Of a stretch of DNA of 64,000 nt, positions 15,001 through 27,456 are shown piece after piece. Positions within the stretch are counted from its first letter, which is position 1; each line of letters opens with the position of its first letter. Origin of the DNA: Progne subis subis (taxonomy: Eukaryota; Chordata; Aves; Passeriformes; Hirundinidae); NCBI GenBank assembly GCA_022316685.1, contig JAKJHU010000046.1, forward strand, positions 4,129,001 to 4,193,000, given 5' to 3'. A program made the translations under genes and the position numbers. The notes under the pieces were generated by a model that was given only the letters and a program-made list of their open reading frames with translations, searched no databases and was not told where the DNA came from.

Positions 15001-17199
15001 AGTGAATTAGATGTGTGATTTACATGGTTCACACAGGTCCTGCAGCAGCTAGCACTAGATGCTCCCAAGAACTAGCACAAGCAGTAAATGGATAACTCAT
15101 CCCCCAGGAAGATTTCCCCTCTAATACCTTATGCCCTGGAAGGGAAGTTTTTCCCAGACTTCAAGTTTTTCATTCCTTATAGCCTTCTACAGTTTTGCTA
15201 TTCACTATTTGTCTGCCACACACAGACAATCCAAGCACAATGTTGTTCAGGGTTCCTGGAAGTTCCTTCTTTCAATGGCTGTTAATTTTTTATGGTGCAT
15301 CTACAGGCTCTTAAAGAATGCTAGTTAAACACTTCTACAGGATCAAGAGTTTCTTATATTTTTGGGGGAAGGCAGAAAGGCAGAATAAGAGCAAAACAAA
15401 ATAAAAAACAATTAGGAAAAAAAAGAAGAGACCTCATGCCTGTTTTAATTTTTTCCTGGCAGATAGCCATGCACACTCTATTATTCACATTTTCTGAAGC
15501 TGGCTGTCAGTCAGGCCCACTAAGGCTGACTGAGGTATATGGCAGAAAAGATCCACAGCAGGATCATAGCATGCTTTTTTTTCTGCAGCAGGATCAATTC
15601 AGGGCTTGTAACAACCACCTTCGACTCCTTCCTTGAGCAGCATTATTACTGGAAGCTGTCACATTCCTGCAGTGCTCTGCCTTCCCCAGTAATGTCAGTG
15701 TTTGGAAGAGCAGGAAGGAAATCAGTCTGTCAGACACTTTGGTACATTGCCTAAAGTACCTGTGACAGCCTCAGCAACTGGGAAGTCCTTTCACCCTTGA
15801 ACATGGGAGAGTTGCTTGCTCAAAATGTTGGGTCTAAAATAACAGGAGTTTAAATTAAGGAAAAAAAAAAAAATCATTCGGAAAATATAAAAAGTTTGTC
15901 CAACATGCTGAATTAATGTATCCTCATAACAGTTAAGACTGCACGAAAGCAGCCTGGGAACAGGTGCATTTTCTAGCATTAGACCTCACCTGAACATCTC
16001 CAACAATTCTAGCTCCTTATCCATACACTGAGGCATGAAAAGCATGCAGCTTTCCTTCCAATGTGACACCCCAAAACAGAAAATCGCTTCTTTGTAACTA
16101 TTTTATCTATAAGCAGAACTGCTGGCTAGGGCTAGCTGAAAGCCAAATTAAAAACAAACAAACAAAATAACAACAGAAAACCAAACACCATAACAACAAA
16201 TATTCAGCAAACTGGTAATTTCTTAAGTTTACATAAGACCTAAGTTACACAGCAAGTCCTAAGTTCCCAGCAAAAGGGCAGTTGTTCAGACTTTAGCCAC
16301 CCTACCATTTTCAGAAGCCGCAGCAGAATCAAGTCTCACTTTCTCCGAGCAGCTACAAGGTTGCTCTGAGGAGAGCCTGGCACCAAACACTTCGGGCTGC
16401 AGCTGAGAAGCTGCTCACACCCCCAGCAGGTATTATTCCGGGTGCTAGGGCAAACCCTCGAGACAGGAACACTGACGTTTCCAGCAATCCTGGTGCTTAG
16501 ACAGGCTCAATGGAAACTGATCAGTGTTGACAGATTTCAAACAAAATATCTTAAGCCTAATAAATAGTGCTTTTTAAAGAAAACTTTGAAAATGTTTTAC
16601 TAGGACTGTTGCTAGATCAATCTCAGCCTCATCTGACACTACTCCAAACCGATTTTAGAAGCACAAATTCATAACGATTGCTGCTGCTTCAGCTGAAGTG
16701 TTACTGTCAGACCGGCTCTCTCCCACCCACATCTTCCTTCCAGTATCTCTTTCCACCTCCACTCGAGCTCTAGCTAAATTGTCCCTCCTGTGTTTATGCT
16801 GCTGGGTTATTTCACAGATCTACGATGCTCGGAAGTAGATCAGTCCTTTGCCAACTGCAGAGCTGAGCCGCGTCCCCTCTCACACTGCAGCTCGAGACCA
16901 ACTGATCTGGCAGGGGCACATGGAAATTCTCGCTTTGCTTGCACTTTTAGCGTACTAAAATGAGGGGAAGTTAAAGTGTTACAGTTTAGAACAACTCGAG
17001 CATTACTTTGCCTGCCAAATAGCTCCAGGAAGCATAAAGGAATTCTGACTATTTCTTAGTCTGCCGTGAAACTTCACGATTCCTTACGAACACGTTGTGA
17101 GCAGCACATCTTGTGCACAGTTTTCTCGCTGGCGTATTCTCTGTTTCACGCTGCTCACGGAAGGCGAATTCGCGTCCCCCTCCTATCGGGACAGCTGGC
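1..17199. other. No gene recognised; probably MARCHF8 intron 1
   Basis: Seventeen kilobases of AT-leaning sequence without any exon matching MARCHF8 or another protein I know. The longest open frames (for example 9453-9881 minus, 10085-10465 plus) lack splice context and recognisable similarity. Visible structure includes a 22-bp perfect palindrome at 3077-3098, a T16 run near 11513, A/C-rich tracts near 13505-13545 and 16145-16200, and homeodomain-site-rich patches near 7150-7310 and 8400-8560. Confidence 0.5.
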
Positions 17200-18250
17200 G
17201 CAAACACGGTCCCTTTCCCACAGCTGATCCGCTCTCGGTTTCCCCCCAGCAACACTAATGCTTCCAGCAGCAGCAGCTGAGGCTGTGCAGACAAAGACGG
17301 CGGAGGTGGGAAAGCCTCTTAGCAGGGAATTAGGAGCCGCTTCCCCAGCTCCGACAGACGAGCAGCTGAACGCCCCGCGTGGAGCGCCCGCCCCAGCGCC
17401 CGCGCTGCCCCTGCCCCGGCCAACGCGTCGCTGCGGGGTCCCGGGGGAACCGAGCCGGGCCGAGCCGAGCCGGGCCGCCCAGGAGCGCCTCACCTGCCGG
17501 ACCCGGCGGGGCGAGGTGCCGCCGGCGGGGCCGGGACGAGCGGCGGCCGCGGGGCAGCGACCCCGGGACAGGCGGCCCCCGCCCCAGCCCGTCCCGGGCC
17601 CGGCCTCGGTGCCCGGCCTCGCGGCGCCGGAGGGACGCCGGACCCGGCTCGGCCCCCGCCGAGGAAGCGGCGGCTGCCCGCGGCCAGGGCGGCGGCCGAG
17701 CCTACCTTGGCGGCGCCCCGCACAGGGCCCGGGCCGGCGGCTCCTCCTCCGGCTGCGGCGGCCGCTGCTGCCCATGCCCGGGGCCGGGAGGCGGCGAGCC
17801 GCGGGGCTGGGAAGCTCCCGCGAGGCCGGTCTCCCCCGGCTCTCCCCCGGCTCCTGTTTACCGCGGCTCCCCGGGCCGGGCTGCCTGTCAGCGCGCCGCC
17901 CCGCCCCGGCCCGCCCCCGCCGCCATGGCCCGGAGCAGCACGGGCAGGCGAGGCGGGCGCTCCGCGGCGGGACGCGGCCGTCCCTGCGCCCGATCGCCTC
18001 CCGCCGGAGCCGCCCCCGCGGGCGCGCTCGGACGCGCGGCGCTGCGGCCCCGCTCGGCGCCTCCCGCCGGGAACGCGCTCCTGCCACCTGCGCGCCGGGG
18101 GCCGGGCGGGGGCGGGACTGGCGGGCACCGGGAGGCGACCATCGGCAGCGGAGCGAGTGGGCTCCGGTTGTCCTGAGCTCAGCGCTCAGCGCTGCCTGCC
18201 GCAGCCGCGGGCGGGGGTGCTGCTGTCGCTACTGCCCGGCGTGAAATGGC
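17200..18250 (-). promoter_or_regulatory. MARCHF8: CpG-island promoter with 5' exon, probably MARCHF8
   Basis: About 1 kb is extremely GC- and CpG-rich, unlike both flanks. On the minus strand there are two good splice donors, GCCAAG|GTAGGC (exon end 17706) and GGCAG|GTGAGG (exon end 17494). Neither has an obvious matching gene on the plus strand. MARCHF8, a transmembrane RING-CH ubiquitin ligase, is the next gene after ZFAND4 in the same orientation in mammals. Its first exon is non-coding, as I recall. The assignment therefore rests on gene order plus island and donors, not on protein sequence. The long open frames in both directions reflect GC content. Confidence 0.45.
17706..18150 (-). 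other. MARCHF8: Putative 5' non-coding exon of MARCHF8 (upper limit unknown)
   Basis: This is the minus-strand segment ending at the donor GCCAAG|GTAGGC. It lies inside the CpG island and has no TATA box. The start is set only by the island edge. The alternative donor at 17494 would make it longer or define a second first exon. Confidence 0.3.
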
Positions 18251-21200
18251 TCGCCCTTCAATACGTAGAATAAAACGTCTTGACTTCACGGGGCCATTTA
18301 ACTTTTTTGAAATGTATGTATGCTGAAAGCCTGGATATGTCTTATAGCCATCGTCGTAAGGTGTTTTGTATTCATCGCGCACCTGTGCGTATTGATTTAT
18401 CAGTAAAAATGTATTAACAAAAAGCTTCGAGTTTGCCCCGTACCTGTATCTGGGTGCCATACTCTGTTGCTATTTTACACTTTTGTTACGCAAGCAGGAT
18501 CTTTAATTTTTTCTTCCCAAAGTTATCTGTCTCCTGATATATGCTGAAATAGGTGAACTGTACTATTGAGGTGAATTTTACAGGGGGAAAAGCAAAGTGA
18601 GTTTTATGAGAATAAGTCAAGTGAGAGTTTTCTGTGTTCAGACATGATGGGTGTCCCACTTGGGAATAAGTGAAAATAACAAGAAAAGAGGCAGCTTCAC
18701 TGAACAGTTTCTGTCAGTGCAGCATAGACAAGAAAGCAGATATTCAGAGAATAAAACAGAAAACAAGGAAACCTTCTGATCTGACATGAAAATTCATTCA
18801 TTAAACCTAAGTTGAAATTTTCATCTTCTGAGTCTGCACTTTTTCACAACAATGTACAGAGCTCCAGGGCGATTACGTTTACCCATCGAGAACAGTGCAA
18901 GAAGCATAAAATGAGTAAGGTAACCTTTTCATGCAGAGACCACCCCCTACAGAAAAATGACATTATATCAGGTTTGCAGAGCACAGAGAAGCTGGGCTGA
19001 AATATGGTCATTATATTGCAGAGTTAGTACCCAGCACCCCATGCCGTGAAAGTGGGAGAAGCACCACCCAGGGTCTACGGTGCGGTGCGTGCTCTTGGGA
19101 AGAGGAGAGGTTGTGTAGAACTCCAATTTAGTCCTATGTAGTTTCAAGTTAAAGTTAGATTGTATCCCTTTATAAAATAAGGTACGCAAACATGCATATT
19201 CTCCTCTTGATAGCCTGTAAAGAGAACCAGTACTGCTGGCTCACCTAGAGGCCACTGCGATTTCTTAAGCTTCTTTCCTTCCTTCATTCTCTCAATCCAT
19301 TTTGTTGTGTGGTCTGTTTGGGTTTTTTAATTGTTTTTCAGGTTAGGATTGCATTCCACTTTGGGAACAGCCCAGCTCACCACTCAGTGCTGTGTACCAG
19401 ACTAGGAAAAGGGCCTGTAGACACAACTGGAATAGAAGTAGATCTTACACAGAAAAATAGTCGCACAGAGCAGAGGTTTTCCAGGCAAACTAGAATAACC
19501 CAGGATTAGGCCTGAAATGAAAGCCACTGCAATAAACCACTTTGAGGATCTAAGCTTTCCCTGTGTTTTGCAATTATTACTCCGTGGTCTCTGTCTCCCT
19601 GGAAAGCTTGTCTAGTATTTTAACATGTTCTTGGCTTAAATTCTCAGCAACAGCCTCCTGAATAGAGGACTACAGAGCTGAGACTAAAGCCTCAATACTG
19701 AAGGGCAAGCACTTCCGCAGAACATCCTGAATGCCTCACAGCCCACAGTAGAAAATGCAAACCTAAGTTGTCGTAAATGTCCTCCTTCAAACTTGCAGCT
19801 AATTTAAAACATAGGAAAGAATGAATAAACTTAAGCCAAAGTCCATTTGTCAAATGGAAATATTAAATTCTTCCAGCTAGTGTTGCTGTTTGAAACCTGA
19901 GTAGAAGATAGAAGGTCTTAAAAAATTATGGGAACGGAACAGAACAGTTCCATTTTGCTAACTGAATAGCTCTAGCTCAGAAAAAACATAGTTTGGGAAT
20001 GTGTGCCTAGAAATGCATGTCACACAGCTGAAGAACTGATTGATCTGCAGAGTTGCCCCGATGCCCTGTGCACACGATCTGGACTGTGACCACACACATG
20101 GCCTTACATGTCAACAACAATAAACACAATTTTATTGAATTTATTTTAAAAAGACAAAACAAAATTACCTCTATGCTCAAGAGACTCCAATCCTCTCTAG
20201 AAGCAGCATAGATTTACCATATGGTTGTAAGTCTATGCTTTTTAGAAATACTTTTACTCCTTTTAGCACAAAGACCTGGAAAGTGGTTTGGGGCAGAAAC
20301 CCTGCATAGTAATACTGTTGTATAACTGTGTCCTTTTTTGGTCCTTAGTTAATACAATACATACAGTAATTATGCAGAAAAGTACAATTCATTTTCTCCA
20401 GATAATTATAAATTATCTTTTTAGTCTACAGTGTTGGTCTGAGCACCTGCATGTATCCATAGCAACTACACAGTATTTCAGGGATTACTTTTTAATTCCA
20501 CTGTGTTTGGGTCTAGTTTTTCTCCAAGCCAGTTCAGTTCCTTTGGTTCCCTCAACCTGCAGATCCTGAGCTGTGTGTTCTCCCATCTGTTCACTCTCTT
20601 GTATGCACATTACTGGCCAAAAAAGAAGTGATATTTCTCCAGAAGTTCTCTGATGACCGTAGGTTTTACTGAAGGTGAGCCGAGGGTTCATTCCTTCCTG
20701 TGCTGTTGTTCTGCTGGTTTCTCCCTGTGCTAGGTGAATAAAACAGATTCTGTTAGGAGAAGGGAAAAGTGGAGTCATTAGGGAAGGTGAACAGAACTGA
20801 TGGGAACAGTAGAAAGATAAAAGGAAATACATATAAAGTTTACATCCTTCCTGACTGATTAAGGAATCAAGAGGCACCAGATTTCTAAGATTAAATCACC
20901 TTTAACAAAAACACTGCCATAGCACCAAGAAGGTGATTTGGAGACACCTTAACAAATGTTTTATTCAAAGTGACTGAAATTTATTAAACTTTCTTCAGTC
21001 TCAGATGGAGGATACACATCAGTACTATAGTAAATACATTTCGCTAAAACCTGGCCTTCGAGTGATGATTTGCAAGCCGTCTCTGGGACAGAATGGCGTG
21101 AGCCAATAAAGTCTCCCATGGAAAACAGCAGGAGAAAAGAGCATTCCTGCCTGCAAAACAAACCATAACCTTTCTGCCAGTCCAGTGCTGTAAGACCCTG

Positions 21201-24200
21201 GTAGGCTGTGGATGCAGCAGACAGAGGCTGTAGCCAGCCCTAGGCTGGCATGGTGTGTGACAAACAGGCATATGACAACACACCCCAGCAGACTTCAGCC
21301 ACTCTTCAGCAGTCATGTGAGGCTGCCTTTGAAGACTGACAGGATTGGATACAGCTTTGAATCTGTCACAGAGCAGATAAGCTTCTGGAGTAATAAAGCC
21401 TAACCACGCCTCAAAAGCACTATCCTCTGTAGAAGCTTTCAGAGGTATTTTCTCCTTTCTGAGCCTCAAAACTAAAGGTTGGCAAATACAACAAACTGAT
21501 CTTTCAACTAGGTGATCTGTCTAGGTAAAGCTACTCATCTGGGTATGGGTGAACTGGCTCTAGAGAAATCCAATCCACAATGGTGTCACACGATTAAAGC
21601 TTATAGCGCTGCAAGTAATTACCATTTAGTATCCAAATGAAAAAAAGAGCAGAAAGTACGTTGGTCCTTTCTTTGTATCACAGTCAATTTAATGCTTATT
21701 CAAGGCAGAATATGCACTACTAGAAAAAAAAAAGAAGCTCAGGAACGAGTAATGCTTCTCCAGAAGTCAGGTGGTACTGCAATTGGGTCTTGAGCTCAAT
21801 CATGTTCTTCCCTTGCTTTGGAAGACAGAGAAAAAAATAAAGCTTTCTTCTTTCTCTGCTGATAAAAATTTGGAAAAAGGATCTGGCAGTTCGCTTCACT
21901 TTCACATTTGTTACTCAGACCATTAGGGAATGTATAGAAATTAATCTATCCCATACCCAAACATGCAGAGGAGGAATGACATTTTCCGAGCCTACCTCTC
22001 AGCAGCCAATACCCAGCTTTGGCTCTCCCCACTGCAATTAACAGATTGCATGCAATCGACATGCAGATGTGGTGAAGGCATAAAAATAGGCAGTCTGGTT
22101 CTGTGTAACAAACCCCATACATCATCTTCCTCATAAGCAGCACAGCTATTCTGCTGAATTCAGCCACATGTTCCCCTTACAGATCTTTCCTACATTTTTC
22201 GTTATACTCTCAACAAATGCTATTTACAACCTGTCCAGACTAGATGAAGATTTAGTAATAATACTAAGCATTTCTACGGACCTCCTTGGAAGAGCCCTGG
22301 GAATATTTCACCTGGTATTATTTTAATCACAATTTTAGAGGCTTCCATTGTAACGATACCTTGAGAAGCTTATAGCCGAATACACAATACAGGAGAATGG
22401 GCACCAGAGATCTGCAGATGACAAAGTATAATGCAACATTAGAGGAGATTTGGAGGACAGCAAGCATAATTAAGACTCTGTAACAGCAAAGACAGTGAAT
22501 TGCTTCCATAAAAAAGATGAGTAAGAGGGGATGTGATTCAAAGACAGAACATACTGAATATTCAGGAGACACTGTTCTCACTTTCTCTTAACACTAGACC
22601 AAATGAATTTCAATTTTAAAATGGTAGGAAATTCTAAACTGCAGTGAAATAAAATTATTTTCACATTATACATTTAAATAAGTGAAACTATGAATCTATT
22701 AAGATTCAAAAATAGTTTTAGACCTTTATGGACCTCCAAATCAATACCATACTGTACACTGAGATAGCAAGTTCTTCAGACTAGTTATTAGCATAGGAGG
22801 GAAGATCCAGTGTCCTGAATACTTGGTTAGGGAATTTTTGCACCTTCTGAAATGCCTGTTACTTCCTATTCCCAGAGACAGATGGGGGGGCTGGGTGGAT
22901 GTCAGGCTAATCAAGTCCATTTTGATGAGTCCTATGTCTCCCCAAAACAAACTACCTATAATCGCTGGCACAACAGGAGATGCTACGAAGAAATCCTGTC
23001 ACTCAACTCTCAGTCTCAAGACCATGTTAAAAACCAAAGGTATTTCATTATATATCTGTGTTGTAACCTGGCATCAGCCCGTGCAGGTTTTTAGCAAATA
23101 ACGCCCATTATGGGCAATGGGTCCAGCACTTAAGTACAGGATTCAGGCAAAATAAATCTCAGATTCATTAGTTTGAGTAAAAAAAAAAAAAGAAATGCAC
23201 ATTAAAATTATGAATAGAAGGGAGAAAGAAAAAAATTATTCACTTTTTAAAAAATCATATGCATTTGCTAAAAAACCCCTCACAGAGAGAAAGAAGGGTA
23301 TTTTGAAACCCCCAAATTTCCCTTTTAGAAAACGTCAGTGTTTTCATTTCCTGCTCATTAACACTCTTAATCACATACCATGTAAATAATACTATTTTTG
23401 TGATTAGGTCCTGTTTTGTATTTCTGGCACTGGGCAGAATACCTAATTTCAGCAATAATTCACCATCCAGATGCGATTAGAATATAATTCTTATATATAT
23501 ATATATATATATATTTTTCCTATATATATGGTATATAGTAATCAGTCTTTCTGAAGGTTGGATTAAAAAGGATTGAAACAGACTTAAAGTGTGGTTTAGA
23601 AATAAATTTCTGCCACTGACGAATTGTAAAGCATTTTGAATTGCAATGTTACGCAAGACAGATACTAAGGAGTGGTCACTTTGCAGTTATAGGCATTCCT
23701 CACACACCACTGAATTTCTATTTTCATATCCTCATCCTGCATCTGTAAGAAAAAACCAGCAACACTGGTCATTTTAAAGAAAGAAGTTATGGAGACATGC
23801 TGTATTTTTACCAGACATATCTGATTAACATAGCTAAACAAACGATCCAACATAGCTTGGCTAAGAGACACCTCTGAAATCCATCTTTGCAGGGTTCGTG
23901 GGAAGGAAGAGAGGAGGGCTGTCTAGTCGTCAATGCATTAAGATTACCTAATAAATTATATCATGAAACCCGCATAGAAACAAGCTTTTAGGGTACTCTT
24001 CCATTCTGATTTTTTAAAAACCTTTGGAATTCGGAGAAGGCATGTACCCTCTTGCTGATCTCTTTAGATCTGTTCAGAGTGGACTGAGTAAGGGTCATAA
24101 CAAATAATCACACTTCCCCCCCCCCAAAATAAATCTCCTTACTGGAAAAACCCCAAACATTTTGCCATTTTTAAATGCCTCTGCTGCCCCCTGGTGCTGC

Positions 24201-26564
24201 TTCTCTGCAGCTTCAGACACAAAGCAAATGCAAGAGAAATCCAGAAAAACCTGCCACAAAGCCCCCTTGCAGGAGAAATGTGGATTGCGCTTCCAGATGT
24301 GGTTCTCAGCTACATAAATCTTCTCATGTAAGCAACTGTGGCTCAGTGCTAATGTAGATACCAGAAAAACTGTCAAATACATCTCAAGATGAACCTGATT
24401 TACATAAAGATTGGAAAAAGAACACAAAAAGCTGCAGGTGGAAACGACTCCTTATAGGCAGAAGTAAGGCCAAATCCACAACTTACACCCAAAAGACGGT
24501 GTCCCACAATGAAAGCTGGAACTACTTGAAAAGAAAGCAAAATGTCAAATTCATTATATGCAAAAAATAAAAAACAAACCTAGAAAAACTTCCATTTTAT
24601 ACTTCGTAGTATGAATTAACAATTCTAGCCTGTTAACAACTGAAGCCTGTGAGCAGAAGGCATCACTGCAATTACATCCCAGGGGACTGCAAACTGAACA
24701 GACAGAAATTGCAAGCAGAGGGATTATTATCACCATGGGCTTCTAGAGATTCCAGAGAAAGGAAGTATTTAATTCAAGATCAAAACCATTTCTGACACCT
24801 CTGTGGTGCCTATCAATTTGACACAAGAATCCTGGATATCATCCGACAAGAGATTAGCCTGGTTTTGCTGTTCAACTTCCATATGTAAACTTTTTTATAA
24901 TACAACCATCTAACTACATGAACACACAAAAGCTAAACATTTGTCTTCACCAGATGCATAGCAACATGGTACACTAATACCCAAACCCCAAACCATCCAT
25001 GTTAAATTTACACAGTAAACAGCAATTAATCCACAGCAGAAACTAACACAAGACTTGGTATATGCCAATAGCATCTGAAATAATGACTGAAACCATTAAT
25101 TTCAAATTAAAGTGCTCCTGTGGCTGCACTACTGGTTGAAAATTAATGCCTGTAACATTTCATGAGAACAAAACCAGTGCAGTTCTGAACAAGAAGTATC
25201 TGTAAGTATAATTAAAATGAGGTATAATTAAAATTATGAGAAGCTACACACAGGGAAATTATTAGTGCAGAAGCGCATTAGTGCATATGCAGAGAGTCAA
25301 AACTGAGATGTGACTCAGAGAATTCTTACCACGTATCTATTACTCAGCTGTAATAAAATTTGAGTATGGGCATTCCAACACACTGCAAAACAATTTCCTG
25401 ACAATTATACTTAGGCAAAATCAGATTAAGTGATCAAAGACTACATTATTTTAATTCTACTTTTTACCAAATCCCTACTGTACCTACAAAAAGTGCAATA
25501 CCTCTGTCTTTAGAATGTTGCTGAGCTGTGTGTAATTGCTGGGAAAACACTTGCACATTTGTCATGTTCCTTATTCTTTTCCTTTGGTATCCAATACTGT
25601 CCCATGAAGAGATGAAAAAAACTCCAGGCAGTTCATGGTACATAGCATGGCTCAGTAACATGTTCATCCTATCAGGGGAACTTCCTCCAGTAATAACAAG
25701 CACAGAAGTCACACACAAGGAATGACATTTTTATCTTATCAATGCTCAGAAGAATGATTGTGAACATTTTTTTTCCAAGTTTGTCACTCTGAAAACTTCA
25801 GGTTTAAGAACTTTCAAGTAGACTACACAAAATGGATTTCCTCCAAGGATGAGATTCTTCAAGTTACTTCTTCTTTCAGTGATCCACTTTCTTCTTTTTT
25901 CATCCACCTTTTGACTGTCATTCTCCTAAGCTGCTACCCTTTGAATGGAATACAGCATAGATCATTTTAATATCACAACAACTAAGCAGCTGAGGACTCT
26001 GACAAGACAAGGACCATGACATCTGATTTCATAGATACAATGCGGGGGGATTTCTTTTGTTTTGGTGGCTTGTCGTAGGTTTTTTATTTATCTCTTTATA
26101 CTGGAACACTTCATGCAACTTATGCTTATAAAAATATTTCACAAGCATTAGGGAAATGAAAGAAGAAAGTCTTTTGGTAGGTATATTCCTCCAAAACCCA
26201 TTTCTGCAGTGTCTACATAATCATTAGAGGTGTTTCATGCATTTACTGAACTGCCTTTATGCTGTATCAGCTGGAGGGGAGACAGGTTAGTACACGCCAT
26301 TTGTTTGGCATGTTTTGCCTTTGCTAGTACACCTGTAAGACTTCAGGATTATTTAAAGCACACAGTGCTGGTCACACTATTCTTAATGAAGTTGGTGGGA
26401 ATTCTTCCCATCACCTTCAGTATGAACAGATATGAGACAGCACTCGTGGGGAAAAAAAAAAAAAAAAAAGAAAATAAACATAAATATACCCTCCCGACAG
26501 AGCCCAACTTTTAATTTATGAACACATTGTAAGAGGAAAGTTATTTTGTGCATTTATGACAGCA
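18251..26564. other. Intergenic region between ZFAND4 and the putative MARCHF8 promoter
   Basis: No supportable gene. Open frames up to 141 codons (20485-20877 and 21044-21469, minus) match nothing I know and lack splice or codon evidence. The region is ordinary AT-rich avian intergenic DNA with a TA dinucleotide repeat near 23491 and an A-run near 26452. Confidence 0.6.
23491..23530. repeat. (TA)n microsatellite
   Basis: About 24 bases of uninterrupted alternating TA at 23491-23514, followed after TTTTTCC by another short TATATATAT run. Confidence 0.9.
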
Positions 26565-27320
26565 TAAACAAGAATAAAATTTAGTATTTATTAGAATTTC
26601 TTCCAGTAACAGCATTCAACATCTTAACAAAGCAAGTTGTGAAGTCTTAAAAAAATCTAGGATTACAAAAAAAGTTAAAATAAGTTGTTTCTTATATTTA
26701 ATGGCAACAAACAGGGAACTTTCTATTTAAAAACAAACTTGTCATATAAACAGCAGTATTTTAAGAAAATGTGATTGATATGTAATTTTCAGAATGGACA
26801 CACAATGTACGAATATCAATCAGAATGCAACAGGGGTGGAACACACTATCCCCTGAAATCTCAAAACAGGCTGTTTGAAGAAAGGGGAGGGAGGAGGATC
26901 TTTCTAGTGAAATAACTTAGATACCACACAATGGACAAAAACAAGAGTACAGAAGACATTACATGACACCCTCATTACAACACCCCCTCAACTCTGGTTA
27001 TACAGTAAAGTTAGTAAAGTGCATCTTTAAAGACTTGTCTAGTGAAATAGCTTTTCCAAATATAAAACACAACACGTGCAGTAACAGTTAAATCATAGTG
27101 TAAGTTTTTAGAAACTAATTTTTAACCTTTCATTCACTCAAGAAGAAAAGTTTTAACTGCAGTAGTGTCCACATTATTCTTTGATGCATCCTCATGTGCT
27201 TTTGTAACTTGGCAAATCTTTAAATACGAAGAATAGCAAAATTATGCAGTTTAAGCAAGTGCTTCTCTCAATTCATTACAATTCTTCAACAGCAGAGTGG
27301 CCACATGCAGCACAACCATG
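26565..27320 (-). other. ZFAND4: ZFAND4 3' UTR (lower limit inferred)
   Basis: About 750 bases of AT-rich, non-coding sequence lie between the stop codon and the first canonical minus-strand AATAAA at 26592-26587. Sequence just below that signal reads T/G-rich on the minus strand, as expected of a downstream cleavage element. A longer UTR using a signal near 26085 cannot be excluded. Confidence 0.5.
26587..26592 (-). promoter_or_regulatory. ZFAND4: Candidate ZFAND4 polyadenylation signal AATAAA
   Basis: TTTATT on the plus strand reads AATAAA on the transcribed-sense strand. It lies about 730 bases past the stop codon, with a T/G-rich stretch 10-30 bases downstream. It is the first canonical hexamer I found after the stop. 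Confidence 0.5.
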
Positions 27321-27456
27321 TCAAATTTTGGGAAGCTTTGGTGCGCTAATGATGGGATTGGTCTCCTGTAAATACCTCCGTCCCGTACTCTTGTAGTCGT
27401 AGGTGCAGGTGTGAGTCTCTGCATAGCGGTGCGTTGCACAGAAATTATTTCCACAT
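27321..27456 (-). CDS. ZFAND4: ZFAND4 exon 10, last coding exon (second half of AN1 finger, stop)
   Basis: The acceptor GATTCTTCAG precedes 27456. It encodes C-G-N-N-F-C-A-T-H-R-Y-A-E-T-H-T-C, completing the AN1 finger, and ends with the conserved A-P-K-L-P-K-I followed by TGA at 27323-27321. The C-terminal seven residues are identical to the mammalian protein as I recall it. Confidence 0.95.

Noticed and set aside
1..17199. Search for MARCHF8 coding exons (RING-CH cysteines, transmembrane segments) in the lower 17 kb
   Set aside because: No minus-strand segment encoded the RING-CH pattern or the conserved N-terminal coding exon, so the region is called intron only.
17155..18244. Open frames of 188-328 codons on both strands of the lower CpG island
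   Set aside because: They overlap each other in several frames, encode Arg/Pro/Gly/Ala-rich low-complexity sequence and arise because stop codons are rare in GC-rich DNA. No start context, splice structure or homology.
18179..18460. 93-codon minus-strand frame just behind the putative MARCHF8 start
   Set aside because: It crosses the island edge into AT-rich sequence, lies upstream of the expected transcript and has no homology.
20485..21469. 130- and 141-codon minus-strand frames in the intergenic region
   Set aside because: Neither resembles a known protein or transposon ORF, and no exon signals flank them. Lengths of this order recur by chance in this window.
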